DNA of 64,000 nt from assembly GCF_963877135.1 (NCBI RefSeq), contig NZ_CAWNSW010000080.1:175185-239184 (forward strand), read 5' to 3'. A program made the translations under genes and the position numbers. This document shows, piece by piece, positions 19,503 to 28,541 of the stretch. Numbering within the stretch: the first letter of the stretch is position 1; the number at the start of each line of letters is the position of its first letter. The notes under the pieces are model-generated. The model ran no database searches and had not been told where the DNA came from. It saw only the letters and a list, made by a program, of their open reading frames with translations. The stretch is from Stenomitos frigidus_A. Its GTDB lineage: Bacteria > Cyanobacteriota > Cyanobacteriia > Leptolyngbyales > Leptolyngbyaceae.

Positions 19503-19985
19503 TCATTCGTTTGCCAATTTTAGTACCGCAGCACGGGTCGCTGGAGACAGACGAAAATTCAGGGCATTCAGTTTGTCGAGTAGCGGAGTCAGCGCCTCCA
19601 CGTAGCCTGACTGCTTGCCTTTCAATAGGACTCCCAATGTCCCTGTAATTGAAAGGTTCAGTCGTTGGGCATAGCTTCTTGCCAGTGCATCATCCAGAAT
19701 CACCAGGGCATCAGGAATAGTGACAGCCAAACTGAGAGCTTCGCGTTCGCCTGCGCCGAGATTGGGCAGATCTGGAATCAGGCTGGATGAGGGCACGGGG
19801 CACAGTGTCATCCAGGAGAGGGCGGTTAGATCGGGCAACGAAATGCCTTGAACACGCCCTTGAGCCAATTCAGCCGCTACTGCCCGGGGCATTCTGATCT
19901 GCCCATACAGAGCGGGTAACAGATCCAGTTGAGCAAGTTGATAAAGGTATTGAAGCGGTGAGGTGTCGGTGATGACCTCAGGCAT
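19503..19985 (-). CDS. PIN-like toxin of the DUF3368 family
   Basis: A 160-residue protein starting MPEVITDTSPLQYL. Asp7 in DTSPL, the Glu of GAGEREALSLA and the Asp pair of VILDDALAR are the acidic positions of PIN-fold ribonucleases. DUF3368 proteins are encoded beside UPF0175 antitoxins in many cyanobacteria, and the neighbour is exactly that. It overlaps the antitoxin gene by 8 bases, as expected for a type II pair. It probably cleaves RNA when free of its partner. Confidence 0.85.
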   Translation of the reverse strand: MPEVITDTSPLQYLYQLAQLDLLPALYGQIRMPRAVAAELAQGRVQGISLPDLTALSWMTLCPVPSSSLIPDLPNLGAGEREALSLAVTIPDALVILDDALARSYAQRLNLSITGTLGVLLKGKQSGYVEALTPLLDKLNALNFRLSPATRAAVLKLANE

Positions 19986-20229
19986 TCGCTAGATCCTCGA
20001 CCAGTTCGGCTTCGGTAAGATGAAAGGTATCCACACCGTAGTCGCCCAGTTTGCTCAGAAAGACGGTTCGGGGAATGCCTGCCAGATTTGCGGCAGCACC
20101 GGAGGATAATCGACCCAGTTCATAGAGCTTCACAGCCACAACCATGAGCATTTCCTGGTTCAGCTTGTCGGGAGTGGTTTGGAGCGCTTGCAGGGCTTCG
20201 TCAGGAATGGTAAAGGTGACTGTATGCAT
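19978..20229 (-). CDS. UPF0175 antitoxin
   Basis: An 83-residue protein MHTVTFTIPDEALQAL with the UPF0175 pattern EMLMVVAVKLYELGRLSSG, then AANLAGIPRTVFLSKLGDYG near residue 65, the helix-turn-helix-like part. It precedes and overlaps the DUF3368 toxin gene. Its role is to bind and neutralise the toxin and probably repress the operon. Start ATG 20229 is the only reasonable one. Confidence 0.87.
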   Translation of the reverse strand: MHTVTFTIPDEALQALQTTPDKLNQEMLMVVAVKLYELGRLSSGAAANLAGIPRTVFLSKLGDYGVDTFHLTEAELVEDLANA

Positions 20230-20453
20230 GGAAGGAACTCATCGAGAACTGCCGTTGGCTAGTTTCAGGATAGCGTTTTCCAGCCATCTCCCTGGTGCGA
20301 TCGCTCGTCGTGCTCTAGCCTGGTAGCAAACGATCGCAGGTTGGCAGGGGTTGGCAGGGGCGATCGCATCGCTCAAGTTGTGAAGCGATCGCCTCACTCT
20401 CATCAGCATCTCGCCTGAATTTACGACCCAAATATCAGGAGGCACTTCCGGCA
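20230..20453. other. Gap with clustered HIP1 octamers
   Basis: About 220 bases with several GCGATCGC or near-GCGATCGC sites (about 20297, 20358, 20384) and a repeated GGTTGGCAGGGG. A minus-strand ORF here reads as low-complexity Ala/Arg and is not credible. It is a typical cyanobacterial HIP1-rich spacer. Confidence 0.5.
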
Positions 20454-20693
20454 CTAAATACCATGCTCATCTAGATAGGCTTTAATCCCCGCCTCCAGAT
20501 CCTGGAGTGCTTCTTCGAGACTGGGATAGTTGTCTTTTCCCTCGTAAACTGTTCCGCCCAAATCATATGCCCGGACAAAGGATGAAATCATCTCATGCTG
20601 TCCAATTTCGATCGAGCCGATTTCTTCAACAAAGCGGTGGATAGTTGGGTATTGTTCTTCAAAGATTTTAGATTTTGGCATTGTTACTTTCAA
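20454..20693 (-). CDS. Small acidic conserved-looking protein
   Basis: A 79-residue protein; the second Met (MPKSKIFEEQYP, start 20681) is a likely alternative start. It contains IHRFVEEIG, FVRAYDLGGTVYEGKDNYPS and SLEEALQDLEAGIKAYLDEHGI at the end. I do not know a named family. The pattern resembles small cyanobacterial proteins found near toxin-antitoxin loci. It sits just downstream of the NACHT gene on the same strand, 17 bases apart, so it may be co-transcribed with it. Confidence 0.6.
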   Translation of the reverse strand: MKVTMPKSKIFEEQYPTIHRFVEEIGSIEIGQHEMISSFVRAYDLGGTVYEGKDNYPSLEEALQDLEAGIKAYLDEHGI

Positions 20694-20710
20694 GGATAAT
20701 TAACTTTTAA

Positions 20711-23281
20711 TTAAGCAAAACAGAGCATTTGCTGCTCAATTCTTGCCCAAGACTTAGGCGATAATCTTACCGCAGACTGTTTGCAACGTACTATTAAGTA
20801 GTTTGCATAAAAGTAATCATCAATGCCTATCAACTCTGATTCAGTCAATTCTAATAAAGTAGGATCAAGTTTAAGCTCATTTAGATAAATTTCAGAAACA
20901 CCCTCGTTGTAAGCTTGACTCAAGCTATTAGATTGGCTAGCACTAGGAAGCTGTAGAAGTAGTTTTTCTAAGCGGTCAGTAAATGGTACAAGATCTATAT
21001 TTGCAAAAATTCTATTTTTTTCCAGTTCCTCTACTAAATTAGAAGCTATAGCCTTAATTTGCGCTTGATCAGAGCTTCTTCCAGGCAAATAGTTATGGTC
21101 AAGATTTCTGACGGGGATAATTCCAGAAGAACGTGCCAACTCTAAAATATGAAACACATTGGAATTAAGGATACGAAGTAGATCCATAATACTATCTCGA
21201 TTAAGAGCAAAAAGTAGGGCTATTGCTCGTCCAGTAGCAGGCTGAACAGAACTCTCGTTTACAGAAGTCACCGACTCAGCCCACTGCAATAACTCTCTTA
21301 ACCTCGATGTGTTTATGTACGTGCTTGCTTCCTGTTTCATTTTTAGCAATAGTTCATCTGCTCCACGCATTAACCCTGCTACAAGTAGAAAGATTTCTTG
21401 CCAACGCTTATCGGACAAGTGTTCTATAACTAAATTAGAAATCTTGTTATGATCAACAATATACATAGCAGTAAAATACTCCTGAAAGGTTAGGTGAGAG
21501 AAAGAGTATATATCTTGTGCGCGTTTAACTAGAATGCCATGTTGATGCTCAATTTTGTCAAGAACTGCACGCCCATCTAAGTTAATAGGAGCATTTAGAC
21601 ACTCTACAAGGAAGGTTTTTATGTGGTCTGTGAGTTCGCGCTGAGTAAAGAAAAGCTGATGTCTTGAAAAAGCTAGAAATGCAATTTCTGACAAAAGAAC
21701 TTTCTCTAAGTCCGCATTTAAACCTCGGTAAATTTCTTCTCCAGAAATTCGCCTCTCGGCAGCCCATTCCTCTAGCAAAATGTCTACTGCCTTTCTATAT
21801 AAAGCACTCCGTTTTTCAGGAAAAGCTTGTGAACGTTCAAACACCAAACAAAGAAAAGTCAGAAATAGAGGAGAATTCGCGATTTCTTTTATCGAGGAAT
21901 ACTCTGACTGCTGCAATAAATCCCAAAATATTTGAGCATTTTTTCCCTGTTTTTCACTGTTTATGTTGAACCATTTCCTGGTGAACTGCTCAATCTGTGA
22001 ATTATCAAAGTTTGCTATCTCCACAGAAGTAAATCTTTTGAAACTGTAGCTATAATTGTATGCTGCAGTCCGACAAGAGATAATAAAACGATTTTTACTG
22101 TACCGCTCTACAAAATTCTGAATCTCAGCAATTATTCTACTCATTTGACCAAAAGGTACTTCACTTAGTCCATCGAGTAGAATTAGGAGCTTACCTTCTT
22201 CCAATAACTTAGTCGTAAATTGATCAGATGATGGAAGGCTACAAACTTCAAACTCCTGAACAATAGCTTCCTTGATTTTAGGAAGCTCAGGAGAAAATCT
22301 TTTTAATTCTAGAAATACTGGAATACATTCATGTTCGTATTCTTCAGACTTTTCCAGGATTTTTATTCCCAACTGTCTTAGCAATATAGATTTACCCGCT
22401 CCAGGTGCACCTAAAACCATTAAAAACTGATATTCATTTGTAATTTCAAATTCGGTTTTATTTTGACTAATTCCTCTTTGAAATCCATGCTTATTTATTT
22501 TACGGTAATTGTTTTCTAAGTTCTCAATTGATTCATACTTTAAAGTTTCTGATGCATCTAAAAAACGGGTTTTGGTATATACATTCCTCAAAGGTATGGA
22601 TTCACGCATGCCTAAAACTTTGAGAATTCCATACTGCTCTGAATATTTCTTAATATATTTTTCTAAAGCGAAATAAAGCCGCTGAGAGATATTTGCCTGG
22701 TTTTGCTCCCGTTGTTCAAGAAAGATATCTTCTACAGTTGGCAAGAGCCAATTAGCAATTGCTGCTATACCATCTTGGATAGAAATTGTATTTATAGAGG
22801 CAAGAGTAGTAGTGCCATGTTGTGATTCATCAAGGCTCAAGTTGAACTCTATGCCACGAACAGTTTGAGTGTAACCGTACCTCCCTGTCTGCCTTATGAG
22901 TTGCTCTACGCTATCTAGCTCTGACTGAATAGTCTTCACATTAGTTAAGCTCAGGTTTCTAACTGTCACACCCCGTGCGTTCACAAGAGCAATTCTGATA
23001 GTGCCCCTTGCTTCTTCATGTGCGGCTGTCAGTAAAAACTTGGCTTCGCCATAACTTCCGCCAAAGCGATGCAGAATTACAACGGGTTCTCCAACTGGTT
23101 TACTGCTAAATAAATCACTATCTACACTGCAATAAATTGGATAGTCTTCTTCCTCATATTGCCACTCAAATCCCTCGTCTGGGTGCAGATCTATCGTCAT
23201 CAGGTAGGTCTTCCCAACCTGTGCTTCACGCGGGTAGGTAATGATGGGTTTAACTGCGAGTGAAAGAGACTGATCAGTCAT
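20711..23281 (-). CDS. NACHT NTPase, last large gene of the MoxR-vWA-PNP/CHAT operon
   Basis: An 856-residue STAND protein. Residues 1-120 form a beta-rich domain (SLAVKPIITYPREAQVGKTY and IYCSVDSDLFSSKPVGEP) that I do not recognise. The NACHT core follows, with Walker A LGAPGAGKSILLRQL near 285 and Walker B LLILLDGLSEVP near 368, then SRFIISCRTAAY-type sensor sequence. Helical C-terminal regions have NACHT-type FSHLTFQEYFTAMYI near 610. No WD40 or TPR repeats are present. Its start overlaps the end of the PNP-CHAT gene by 8 bases, so the two are coupled. It probably acts as the NTP-driven switch of the operon. Confidence 0.82.
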   Translation of the reverse strand: MTDQSLSLAVKPIITYPREAQVGKTYLMTIDLHPDEGFEWQYEEEDYPIYCSVDSDLFSSKPVGEPVVILHRFGGSYGEAKFLLTAAHEEARGTIRIALVNARGVTVRNLSLTNVKTIQSELDSVEQLIRQTGRYGYTQTVRGIEFNLSLDESQHGTTTLASINTISIQDGIAAIANWLLPTVEDIFLEQREQNQANISQRLYFALEKYIKKYSEQYGILKVLGMRESIPLRNVYTKTRFLDASETLKYESIENLENNYRKINKHGFQRGISQNKTEFEITNEYQFLMVLGAPGAGKSILLRQLGIKILEKSEEYEHECIPVFLELKRFSPELPKIKEAIVQEFEVCSLPSSDQFTTKLLEEGKLLILLDGLSEVPFGQMSRIIAEIQNFVERYSKNRFIISCRTAAYNYSYSFKRFTSVEIANFDNSQIEQFTRKWFNINSEKQGKNAQIFWDLLQQSEYSSIKEIANSPLFLTFLCLVFERSQAFPEKRSALYRKAVDILLEEWAAERRISGEEIYRGLNADLEKVLLSEIAFLAFSRHQLFFTQRELTDHIKTFLVECLNAPINLDGRAVLDKIEHQHGILVKRAQDIYSFSHLTFQEYFTAMYIVDHNKISNLVIEHLSDKRWQEIFLLVAGLMRGADELLLKMKQEASTYINTSRLRELLQWAESVTSVNESSVQPATGRAIALLFALNRDSIMDLLRILNSNVFHILELARSSGIIPVRNLDHNYLPGRSSDQAQIKAIASNLVEELEKNRIFANIDLVPFTDRLEKLLLQLPSASQSNSLSQAYNEGVSEIYLNELKLDPTLLELTESELIGIDDYFYANYLIVRCKQSAVRLSPKSWARIEQQMLCFA

Positions 23282-25298
23282 GGGTTGTATCCTCCGTCGG
23301 AGTCAGTTCCAGTACCGTCATTTGGTTACCATAGTAGGCATACAGGCAGGTTGAAAGATAGAGGAGGCAGTTTTCCTGATTGAATGCTTGTCGTAACCGT
23401 TGATTGGCTTTGACTCGTAGTCGTCGCAGAATTTCAGGAATCGTTGCCGTCCTATCCCGGTCAAGCTCTGCAAAAAAGTGTTGGACAATCTGATTTGCTT
23501 CCGGATCATTCAAGGTTTTTAAGCTGCCAATCACTCCTTTCAATCCACCTTCCAGAAAGGACACTGCTATCTCGCGATAACTCATGGAAGGTTGCCCGTC
23601 TAGAAACAACTGCGCGTCAATAAATACTACGATGGAATTGCTTCTCATGGCATCTGTGTAATGCAGGTAAGCCTTCAACGTCTCCTTCGAGAGGCACTGA
23701 AACTCACGACTGGCGATAAAGAGCAAGCCGAACTCTGATTGAGCCTGCTGCAAGCGATTAAAAAATGTTTGTAAGTCTGGAAGGTGAACCGTCTGATAAG
23801 ATCGCAACACTTGAAAGGGTTTATGAGATTCAGTATTGTATCCAACGCCAGCATGAACTAATATCTTGCCCTGGCAACTATGTTTTTTGAGTGTTGGGAG
23901 TGGCAAAGGCATAAGCTCCCATGTGTCTGGGTCATCAACATCATGCCAGCGCACCATTTGGACGACAGTTCCCAGCGTTTCATTTCCTGGTAGATTCAGC
24001 ATCTCCCAGGGAATTTCAAACCCGGTTCGGTCGTTAATAATCAGGCGAGACAGCTCCAAATTGGCAGTTTCGCGTAATGTCCGACGCAGTGTTAGCAACC
24101 ATCCCAGAAACTGCCCCATTGCACATTTTCGTGGTCGATAGGCAACCAATGTACCCAAAAAATCGCTAATTTGCTGACTACTCTTCAGTTCATCTGGTAA
24201 AAGGGGTGGTGGTGGGCAATCTTTTAGTGGCTCCAGAGAATCCTGCTCAGCATTGAATGCCTTGAGCGCAAGTTTGCCCTCTCTCTCTTCCACATACAGG
24301 ATTGCTACATCTTTGGGAAACTGTCGTTCCAGAGGAATTTGAATCGTTTCATCGATATGGACTGCGATTGCTTCAGTTCCACTCTGGCTGGTATCTGGTA
24401 CAGGACTTGCAATTCCCCCTCCCCACAATTTTGCCAGCACCTCAAACGCAAACGCACTGGCATGACGTGCTGCAATTTCTTTGAACCCAGCCGTATCCAT
24501 CTCTTCCTTCCGGTCAATCAGGTCAGAAATGCCGCGAATCACGATCGCTGCGACCCGTTGATCCATCCGAGCAGCTTTTAAGACCCCAAATCCTTCCATC
24601 TCGACTGCGATCGCATCGCTGTACTGCTGTCTGAGAAACCCAAAAATGGGGGAACGCGTGGAGGTAATGACCTTCTCACCAGCCGCAATTGGAGCAGCAT
24701 GGACTCGTGGCTTAGAACCTGCGACTGAAGACTGTACCCGTCTCAACCAGTCCGTTTTTCTTGCCTCTGCCCTAGCTCGGTTTACCAGTTTATAGGCTCC
24801 TTCTCCAAGTTCTGGTCTGGGCAAAAACTGCTCTTCGGCTCGACCGTATTCATAGCCATAAACCTTCGTTGCCGCCACCACATCTCCAAGCGCTACATCT
24901 TTGATTCCACCGGCTACGCCAACAAACAGCATGACATCAGGATTAAAGCGGTCGATCGCACGAACCGCCTCCGCCGCAGCGCCATCATTCCCCATGCCAA
25001 TCTCAACAATCACCACATCCCATACCTGCCCATTGGCAATAAATCTGCCCCGCTCGTAAATGGTATCCCGGTAAATCTCCTCGTTCCACTCATTTAAATG
25101 GGCACGAACTGCCAGGTATTCCACCTGAAGAGCAGTGAGAATCACAACAGAGGGAATCGGCTGATCTGCTGCCATGTCTTCCAGAGCACTCTCTAACCCC
25201 AGCGTTGGCTCAACTGCTTCCTCTAAAGCAGCAGGTAGTCCCGGCGATCGCCGAGGACTCCTGTTGCCAGTGCCAGGTTGAAAGAAATCACTGACCAC
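23274..25298 (-). CDS. PNP domain fused to a degenerate CHAT-like domain
   Basis: A 674-residue protein starting with GTG, which overlaps the TAG stop of the vWA gene by one base. After a polar 45-residue leader comes a PNP/MTAN-like domain (about 47-300: GVAGGIKDVALGDVV, VEMEGFGVL, RGISDLID). The C-terminal half (about 330-650) has the CHAT (caspase-like) layout, including LIINDRTGFEIPWEMLNLPG. However, the usual HxATHG site reads LLFIASREFQ and the usual LSAC site reads VVFIDAQLF, so both the His and the Cys of the protease dyad are missing. The CHAT part should therefore be inactive and may serve as an adaptor. A degenerate domain of this kind fits regulated conflict systems in which inactive effectors recruit active ones. 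Confidence 0.8.
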   Translation of the reverse strand: MVSDFFQPGTGNRSPRRSPGLPAALEEAVEPTLGLESALEDMAADQPIPSVVILTALQVEYLAVRAHLNEWNEEIYRDTIYERGRFIANGQVWDVVIVEIGMGNDGAAAEAVRAIDRFNPDVMLFVGVAGGIKDVALGDVVAATKVYGYEYGRAEEQFLPRPELGEGAYKLVNRARAEARKTDWLRRVQSSVAGSKPRVHAAPIAAGEKVITSTRSPIFGFLRQQYSDAIAVEMEGFGVLKAARMDQRVAAIVIRGISDLIDRKEEMDTAGFKEIAARHASAFAFEVLAKLWGGGIASPVPDTSQSGTEAIAVHIDETIQIPLERQFPKDVAILYVEEREGKLALKAFNAEQDSLEPLKDCPPPPLLPDELKSSQQISDFLGTLVAYRPRKCAMGQFLGWLLTLRRTLRETANLELSRLIINDRTGFEIPWEMLNLPGNETLGTVVQMVRWHDVDDPDTWELMPLPLPTLKKHSCQGKILVHAGVGYNTESHKPFQVLRSYQTVHLPDLQTFFNRLQQAQSEFGLLFIASREFQCLSKETLKAYLHYTDAMRSNSIVVFIDAQLFLDGQPSMSYREIAVSFLEGGLKGVIGSLKTLNDPEANQIVQHFFAELDRDRTATIPEILRRLRVKANQRLRQAFNQENCLLYLSTCLYAYYGNQMTVLELTPTEDTTHD

Positions 25299-27235
25299 TA
25301 CTCTTCCACCTCCCAGGTTTTCAAAGGTGGAATCTCAGCAATTCTTGCTCCCAAAGCCCGCGCCAGTTTCACAGGCAAATCTCTGTAGTGCTTCGGCTGG
25401 GGGTTCAAGACAACCGCCTTCACTTCCTTCAGTCCAGCAATCTGTTGAGCCACCTGAAGCGCATCCTCAATGCCCCGTTTTCCAACAGGCGGAATTACCT
25501 TTCCAGTTCGACTTGTCTCCAGTGGTACATTCCCCCGCCCATCGGTGATCACCACCAACACCGCCTGCTGGATGGCACTACGACCATGCTGCAACGCATG
25601 GCGTAACGACTGCAAGACTAGATCCAGCCCATGTGCCAGTGGGGTCGCTCGTCCTCGCCCAACGCTCAGGCTCGCACGAAGGCGAGGCACCAGGATTTTG
25701 TCCGCCGTCAGCTTCTCTGCCTGCAATTCATGATGAGCATTCGCAGCACCCACCTGAATCAGGCAAACACTGGCACGCTCCTCATACGCCCACTGCCAGT
25801 AGGATAATAATGATTCCTGCCACTTGCAATCCTGCAAGCAGGTGTGATCCAGCACCAGCGCCAGCATTTGCTCTGGCACCACTGCCCGCCGATATCGCCG
25901 CAGGTCGGTTGGTCGAAGAATCAGCGATTGTCCCCCATTCGGGCTGCCTTTCCCGCCAACCTCGACCTCGTTTGGAAAGCCCTGCTGCTCCAGCAATGCC
26001 GATCGCCGAATTTGTTGGTATTTTGCTGCTTCCAGAAGGGTACTGACGATCGCCAGATCTTGTGGAGTAGTGGCTAGCTCAACTCCAACGATGGCTCCTC
26101 GCCCTGACACCGTATTTTTGAAGCGTCGGAGTGGCAACCGCAGCAAAGCCGCCTCACGCTGAACGGGCATGGTGTCTTCAGGATAAGGATTGGCGATCGC
26201 ACCCTCCATGCGAAGCGGCTGCGACGGCAGGGTTTCTGTAGTATCAGACGCATAAACAGGCTCCTGCATCGGAGCAGGTGCCCGTTTATCCAGCAAGGCT
26301 TGATCATCACCCGCAGAGCTTTGGATGAGGGAGTCTGTAGCAGCTAATTCTGGTTGGATTGGTTGTTCAGGTTCTTTAGGAGCTAGATCCAGGGATGGCT
26401 TGATCGGTGTCAGTCCAATCATCTGTGCTGCCAGATCCACCTGCTGTGCTCTCACCTGACCTGCTTCTGCAAGTTGGGCATTTGCCTGAGCCAGCCGCAG
26501 AAGCGCCAGTTCGCGCCGAATACTGTAGCTATCCGTGGGAGACATATAATCGAGGACTCGTTTCTGGGCATCCAGAGTGACTTCAGGATGGAGCAATTTC
26601 GCTCGCTGTAATGGTTCCATCCACTCTGGTAGCAGCGGCTCTTCCTCCCAGTCCGGCTTATGCGGTGCTTGCAGCCATTGTTGAATCGCTTCTGTGCGAT
26701 CAGTCTTCGCCAAAGCCTGACCAGTCAACCGCAGGGCAAACCGATCCAGTAAATGAGGCGACACCAAGCCAATGTCTGGTCGCGAACAACCCGCTAACCA
26801 GCAGAGCCTCGGCTGCCAGCTATCCTGATGCCCATGCCGCTCCAGATACGCAACTTCAGTTCCCATCAACGCCACACAGGCTCTCGCTGCTGGCAGACTC
26901 AACCGCGTCAGGTCTGGAATAACGACTAACCTCAGTTCCTGCCCCCGTCCACCTGCCAGCAGTCCCTGTTGCCATTCAAAAGAACCGTTGGCATCCCCCC
27001 GTAGCAACGCCAGTCCGCCCCACAGGTCTTCTTCCGTCTCCACTACCCCTAGCTGCACTGTCACAACCTGGTAGCCCGTCACCTGCTTCAGCATCCCGGT
27101 CAGATTCTGGGCGGCACATTGTAGGGTGGCGATCGCCTCGTCAAACACCAGAATGCTTCGCAGACCAGGGTTGAGGGCGGCACATGCCAGCCCTCGTAGC
27201 AGCGGATTGCTTAAGTCTGCGCCTGCCTTACTCAC
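25298..27235 (-). CDS. ChlD-like AAA/vWA protein, conflict-system type
   Basis: A 645-residue protein like the D subunit of Mg-chelatase in outline: an N-terminal AAA-like half without a Walker A (LRSILVFDEAIATLQ, then LVVIPDLTRLSLPAARACVA), a Pro/Glu-rich linker (about 280-350) and a C-terminal vWA domain (about 440-645) with the ChlD-like strings GRGRATPLAHGLDL and VLVVITDGRGNVPL. The metal site normally DxSxS reads LDHTCLQD, so it may not bind Mg in the usual way. GTG start at 27235 overlaps the previous gene by 8 bases. Pairing with the neighbouring ATPase plus STAND/CHAT genes fits the vWA-MoxR ternary conflict systems described by Kaur, Aravind and colleagues rather than chlorophyll synthesis. 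Confidence 0.78.
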   Translation of the reverse strand: MSKAGADLSNPLLRGLACAALNPGLRSILVFDEAIATLQCAAQNLTGMLKQVTGYQVVTVQLGVVETEEDLWGGLALLRGDANGSFEWQQGLLAGGRGQELRLVVIPDLTRLSLPAARACVALMGTEVAYLERHGHQDSWQPRLCWLAGCSRPDIGLVSPHLLDRFALRLTGQALAKTDRTEAIQQWLQAPHKPDWEEEPLLPEWMEPLQRAKLLHPEVTLDAQKRVLDYMSPTDSYSIRRELALLRLAQANAQLAEAGQVRAQQVDLAAQMIGLTPIKPSLDLAPKEPEQPIQPELAATDSLIQSSAGDDQALLDKRAPAPMQEPVYASDTTETLPSQPLRMEGAIANPYPEDTMPVQREAALLRLPLRRFKNTVSGRGAIVGVELATTPQDLAIVSTLLEAAKYQQIRRSALLEQQGFPNEVEVGGKGSPNGGQSLILRPTDLRRYRRAVVPEQMLALVLDHTCLQDCKWQESLLSYWQWAYEERASVCLIQVGAANAHHELQAEKLTADKILVPRLRASLSVGRGRATPLAHGLDLVLQSLRHALQHGRSAIQQAVLVVITDGRGNVPLETSRTGKVIPPVGKRGIEDALQVAQQIAGLKEVKAVVLNPQPKHYRDLPVKLARALGARIAEIPPLKTWEVEE

Positions 27236-28238
27236 TGCCTAACAATTGCTCTAGGGTTTCCCGATCCTGATCACTCCAAATTTCCTGGCTGCTTTGCGCC
27301 ATTTGGGGACGACGGTGCTGAAGTGCCAGAGGCGCAACCGTTTTAAGATGGCTACGAGTGACCTGAGATGCTCCTTCTAGCGCAGCATACGCCTTCGCTG
27401 CCATCGCCAACACATAATCGCCCCGGTTCCCTTCTGCCTGAAATTCGCCAGACAGTTTAATACACAGCTCCAAGATCTTTGGGGAGACTTCAACTGAGTT
27501 AAATTTCTTCTTCGCCTGCTGTAATTTCTTAAATGTCTCCTGATCCTGCTGCTTTGCCTGCTCAAGCCAGTCAGAGGGTCCAGCCTGCTCCGGAGTAGCG
27601 ATCGCCTGGTCGAACGCCAGCACGTTCTGAAGAATTGCCAAACGCTTCTCCACATCCGTTTCAGCAGCTACACTCACCATCAACCCAAAGCGATCGAGCA
27701 ACTGAGGGCGCAGCCCTCCTTCCTCCGGGTTCATCGTTCCAACCAGCGTGAAGGCAACTTTCTCAGGCTGCTGATTTTGCCCGTCCCGCTGCACCACCAG
27801 TACACCTGTGGAAGTCACGTCCAGGATGATATTAACAATATGATCATCCAGCAGATTTACCTCATCGACATAAAGCAGGCGATCGTTGGCTTCCACTAGC
27901 AAACCAGGCTGCCACGTTGATTCGCTCCGCATCAAAGCATCAATCTTCCACCCACCCACTACCCGATCTTCTGTGGCATTAATGGGTAGCGTCACGGGCA
28001 ACCGACCGTAAACCATGCGGGCAAACGCCCGTACTGCCGTAGATTTGCCAGTCCCTCGCTGTCCGCTAATCAGCACACCACCCAGTCGCTGCGGTGCCAC
28101 ATAAGCGATCTCCAATGCCAGCTTGATCTGCTCCTGCCCGACAATCCGGCTGTAGGGCAGAATCGGAATTATGGAGGCGGTGTCCTGCATATCGATTGAA
28201 GGCTGGGTTTCCACTGCTCTATCGTCGCCTGTATTCAA
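27228..28238 (-). CDS. ChlI/MoxR-type AAA+ ATPase, first gene of the operon
   Basis: A 336-residue AAA+ ATPase. Walker A is GQRGTGKSTAVRAFARM (about 60-76) after GGVLIS. Walker B is RLLYVDEVNLLDDH (about 120-133). The sensor region FTLVGTMNPEEGGLRPQLLDRFGL matches the Mg-chelatase I-subunit family. It starts ILPYSRIVGQEQIKLALEIA. It is the promoter-proximal gene of a four-gene minus-strand operon (28238 to 20711) with overlaps of 8, 1 and 8 bases. The complex with the vWA protein is expected to hydrolyse ATP to remodel or release the downstream PNP/CHAT and NACHT proteins. Confidence 0.82.
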   Translation of the reverse strand: MNTGDDRAVETQPSIDMQDTASIIPILPYSRIVGQEQIKLALEIAYVAPQRLGGVLISGQRGTGKSTAVRAFARMVYGRLPVTLPINATEDRVVGGWKIDALMRSESTWQPGLLVEANDRLLYVDEVNLLDDHIVNIILDVTSTGVLVVQRDGQNQQPEKVAFTLVGTMNPEEGGLRPQLLDRFGLMVSVAAETDVEKRLAILQNVLAFDQAIATPEQAGPSDWLEQAKQQDQETFKKLQQAKKKFNSVEVSPKILELCIKLSGEFQAEGNRGDYVLAMAAKAYAALEGASQVTRSHLKTVAPLALQHRRPQMAQSSQEIWSDQDRETLEQLLGSE

Positions 28239-28541
28239 GGTGTTTAATTACTGCCTTGCTTAACTCTGTAGTCTAGCCTGCTAAAAAGCAGAATGCAGTC
28301 AGAGAATAACTGTTTGTTGCGTTTTACCTCTGGCAAATGAGTAAAGTACAGCCGTTTTATAATCTCCAGCTTTCCAACCTTCACAAGAACTTCTTGAAAA
28401 GTGATCCCCTTCTCCACCCACAACCAGTCCGTTTTGGGAACTCTGATCTAGGATCGCTCATAGAACCTTTTGCTATCGGTTATACAAATGTTGCGGCTAT
28501 CTTTCGGAGATCCAGCCACAAAGCCTGTCAGCACAGAATTA
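28239..28541. other. Divergent intergenic region with likely promoters
   Basis: About 300 bases between the minus-strand ATPase operon and the plus-strand GHKL operon. Both operons must be transcribed outward from here. An upstream in-frame extension of the GHKL ORF begins at 28470 but is probably not translated. No operator was recognised. Confidence 0.45.

Noticed and set aside
20239..20454. A 71-residue minus-strand ORF next to the antitoxin gene
   Set aside because: Low complexity from HIP1 repeats and no start site. Not treated as a gene.
25298..28238. Mg-chelatase ChlI/ChlD genes for chlorophyll synthesis
   Set aside because: The family resemblance is real, but the genes are coupled to PNP-CHAT and NACHT genes, and the metal site of the vWA protein is altered. 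A conflict-system role fits better.
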